64,000 bases of DNA, from the NCBI GenBank assembly GCA_020636005.1, contig JACJYR010000001.1:3042501-3106500 (forward strand), in the 5' to 3' direction. Position 1 is the stretch's first letter. Each line of letters starts with the position of its first letter. This DNA is from Lewinellaceae bacterium. GTDB lineage: Bacteria > Bacteroidota > Bacteroidia > Chitinophagales > Saprospiraceae. The notes under the pieces were generated by a model that did not search any database, was not told the origin of the DNA, and saw only the letters and a program-made list of their open reading frames with translations. A program made the position numbers and the translations under genes. Below, piece after piece: positions 62,911-64,000 of this stretch.

Positions 62911-63516
62911 TCAAATTGCAGCCAACATAAATCTAAACGGCAAATCCTTCTCCTCGAATTGTTCCTTTTCAGTTCTCGCATATATCCGCCAAAATAGCTT
63001 CCTGCTTTTTACTTGTCCAAGGTGGTTGAAACCAAATATTTCTGCAGTGATGAAAGCACGCTGTTGGTCTTCCTCCGTGGCATCTGGACTGGGTTCTATG
63101 GTGTGTTCAATCCAGTTATATTTGAAATATTTCAGGAAGGAATAACCTATTTCATCAGGCCGCAAAAGGGCTTCGTCGTATTTGTCCAATTTGCAGGATT
63201 GGCAATGGGCGCAGGCTTTGTAGAGGTTAGTCCATTCATACGCCAAATGGTAAAAACGTCGGTCGCCTTTTGGCAAAAAATGATCAATGGAATTGTCCGG
63301 CTTGAGCGGCGGGTAGGCATCGCAGTAGGAGCAATGGTCGTCCGTTTGTGCTGCCAAGAGCGGTTCGATGTGATGGTTAAGTGGTTTTCCTTTCAGTGTT
63401 TTCCATTTGAAATTGTACTTTGGGTTGGCGAGCTTTTGCCGGGCGTATTCCTTGCCCCACTTACTGCCATTTTGGTGCAAAAAATCAGGTGGGTTGGCTC
63501 GTTGGAAGGGTCTCAT
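62911..63516 (-). CDS. HNH endonuclease of the PtuB/TIGR02646-like type
   Basis: 201 residues. The HNH core is CSYCDAYPPLKPDNSIDHFLPKG, followed by a second cysteine pair ACAHCQSCK; family members show NxxK in this area. The N-terminus (MRPFQRANPPDFL) and the AYEWTNLYKACAHC segment match the nuclease of Septu-type and retron-associated modules. It starts 20 bp after the adjacent AAA ATPase gene in the same direction, which fits a PtuA-PtuB operon. The active-site His lies in IDHFLPK. Confidence 0.72.
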   Translation of the reverse strand: MRPFQRANPPDFLHQNGSKWGKEYARQKLANPKYNFKWKTLKGKPLNHHIEPLLAAQTDDHCSYCDAYPPLKPDNSIDHFLPKGDRRFYHLAYEWTNLYKACAHCQSCKLDKYDEALLRPDEIGYSFLKYFKYNWIEHTIEPSPDATEEDQQRAFITAEIFGFNHLGQVKSRKLFWRIYARTEKEQFEEKDLPFRFMLAAI

Positions 63517-63536
63517 TTTGTTTTGAAAACTAAAAA

Positions 63537-64000
63537 TTAAAGGGCCAGCTGCATGTTTTTCTTTCGGTTCAATTGGCGGATTTCCATCTCAATTACGGTA
63601 TGTAGTTCTGTACTTTGCACAGCCAGCGTGCGGGCCAGTTGGAGCAAACTCTCGGTCGTTTCCCCATTGCTGCCTTTCATCACATCGTTGATCAGGCCGT
63701 AAAATTTTTGCAAGTCGTTCTTCACATTCTCACCGAACATATCAAGTTCACCCAAATCGAATATTTCCTCTAAAATCAATTGCACGCTTTTGCCATCCTC
63801 GCTCAATATTGGCTCCTCTGCCACACTATCCCCATTGGGTTTCACCAACTTGTGAATCCACGCCCCATCCACCGAGCCAACGACAAATGGCGAATGGGTG
63901 GAAATGAAAATCTGCGCATTAGGGAACAGCCCCTGTACGGCCGGCAGTATTTTACGCTGCCACTTTGGGTGCATGTGGACTTCTATTTCATCTAAAAACA
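63537..64000 (-). CDS. AAA ATPase (PtuA-like), C-terminal part; 5' end outside window
   Basis: The frame is open from the right edge and ends at 63537 (about 154 residues visible). Walker B is FLDEIEVHMHPKW at the edge, followed by LFPNAQIFISTHSPFVVGSVD (switch His) and an acidic, helical C-terminal tail. This is the end of an ABC/SMC-like ATPase of the AAA_21/AAA_13 type. Its HNH partner follows 20 bp downstream. Walker A lies outside the window, so completeness cannot be judged. Confidence 0.72.
   Translation of the reverse strand, partial: FLDEIEVHMHPKWQRKILPAVQGLFPNAQIFISTHSPFVVGSVDGAWIHKLVKPNGDSVAEEPILSEDGKSVQLILEEIFDLGELDMFGENVKNDLQKFYGLINDVMKGSNGETTESLLQLARTLAVQSTELHTVIEMEIRQLNRKKNMQLAL

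Overview
The window is a chromosomal segment of a member of the Bacteroidota, most likely a Saprospiraceae-type gliding or marine/sludge bacterium. The class is inferred. The phylum is supported by a type IX secretion (T9SS) C-terminal sorting domain at 20.1 kb, a PorE-like OmpA lipoprotein, a TonB-dependent receptor, a DksA/TraR protein lacking the zinc-finger cysteines, TTTG...TAnnTTTG promoters, and starts without clear Shine-Dalgarno sequences. No rRNA, tRNA or CRISPR array was seen.

Layout. 0-3 kb: a polytopic membrane protein (cut by the left edge) behind a LexA-like S24 repressor, and a divergent GH73 glucosaminidase whose promoter contains a 23-bp palindromic operator candidate. 3.4-8.1 kb: an operon of a TonB-dependent receptor and a TPR-transmembrane adenylate cyclase. 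8.2-12 kb: dCTP deaminase, a GH113-like lipoprotein, a DoxX-like protein and a PyrR-like phosphoribosyltransferase. 12-13.3 kb: no protein gene, but a promoter/terminator pair on the minus strand that frames a structured RNA candidate. 13.3-34.6 kb: mainly ordinary genes, including an alpha-helical hypothetical, the PorE-like protein, a CBM48/HhH fusion, a PNGase F-like T9SS cargo, FadH, PrxQ, polyphosphate glucokinase, an SPFH protein, a DksA-family protein, and an operon DUF4199 / M28 peptidase / aldehyde dehydrogenase / DUF4350.

34.9-49.9 kb is the accessory part: a decayed P-loop kinase remnant, a small-protein/HNH pair, a DUF4838 hydrolase, a REP-associated tyrosine transposase (RAYT) embedded in its own palindromic repeats, a truncated copy of a neighbouring gene, an AAA ATPase with a PD-(D/E)XK-like nuclease frame interrupted by an in-frame amber codon, an intact TolB/amidohydrolase gene, and an adenine methyltransferase paired with a second PD-(D/E)XK-like protein. 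The ATPase and methyltransferase genes look visibly more AT-rich than their surroundings. 49.9-62.9 kb returns to surface and signalling genes: a serine hydrolase, a giant outer-membrane protein, an alpha/beta hydrolase, a VWA protein, a TolB lipoprotein and a two-component-propeller histidine kinase. At the right edge there is a Septu-like ATPase + HNH pair, cut by the window.

Two kinds of dispersed short repeat run through the window. Degenerate 7-mer or 8-mer tandem arrays occur between genes, over start codons and in frame inside genes. One nested palindrome lies in frame inside the giant outer-membrane protein gene. The strongest candidates for an undescribed system are the ATPase/nuclease module at 40.5-42.5 kb, the methyltransferase/nuclease pair at 46.0-49.8 kb, and the orphan RNA at 12.6-13.0 kb.
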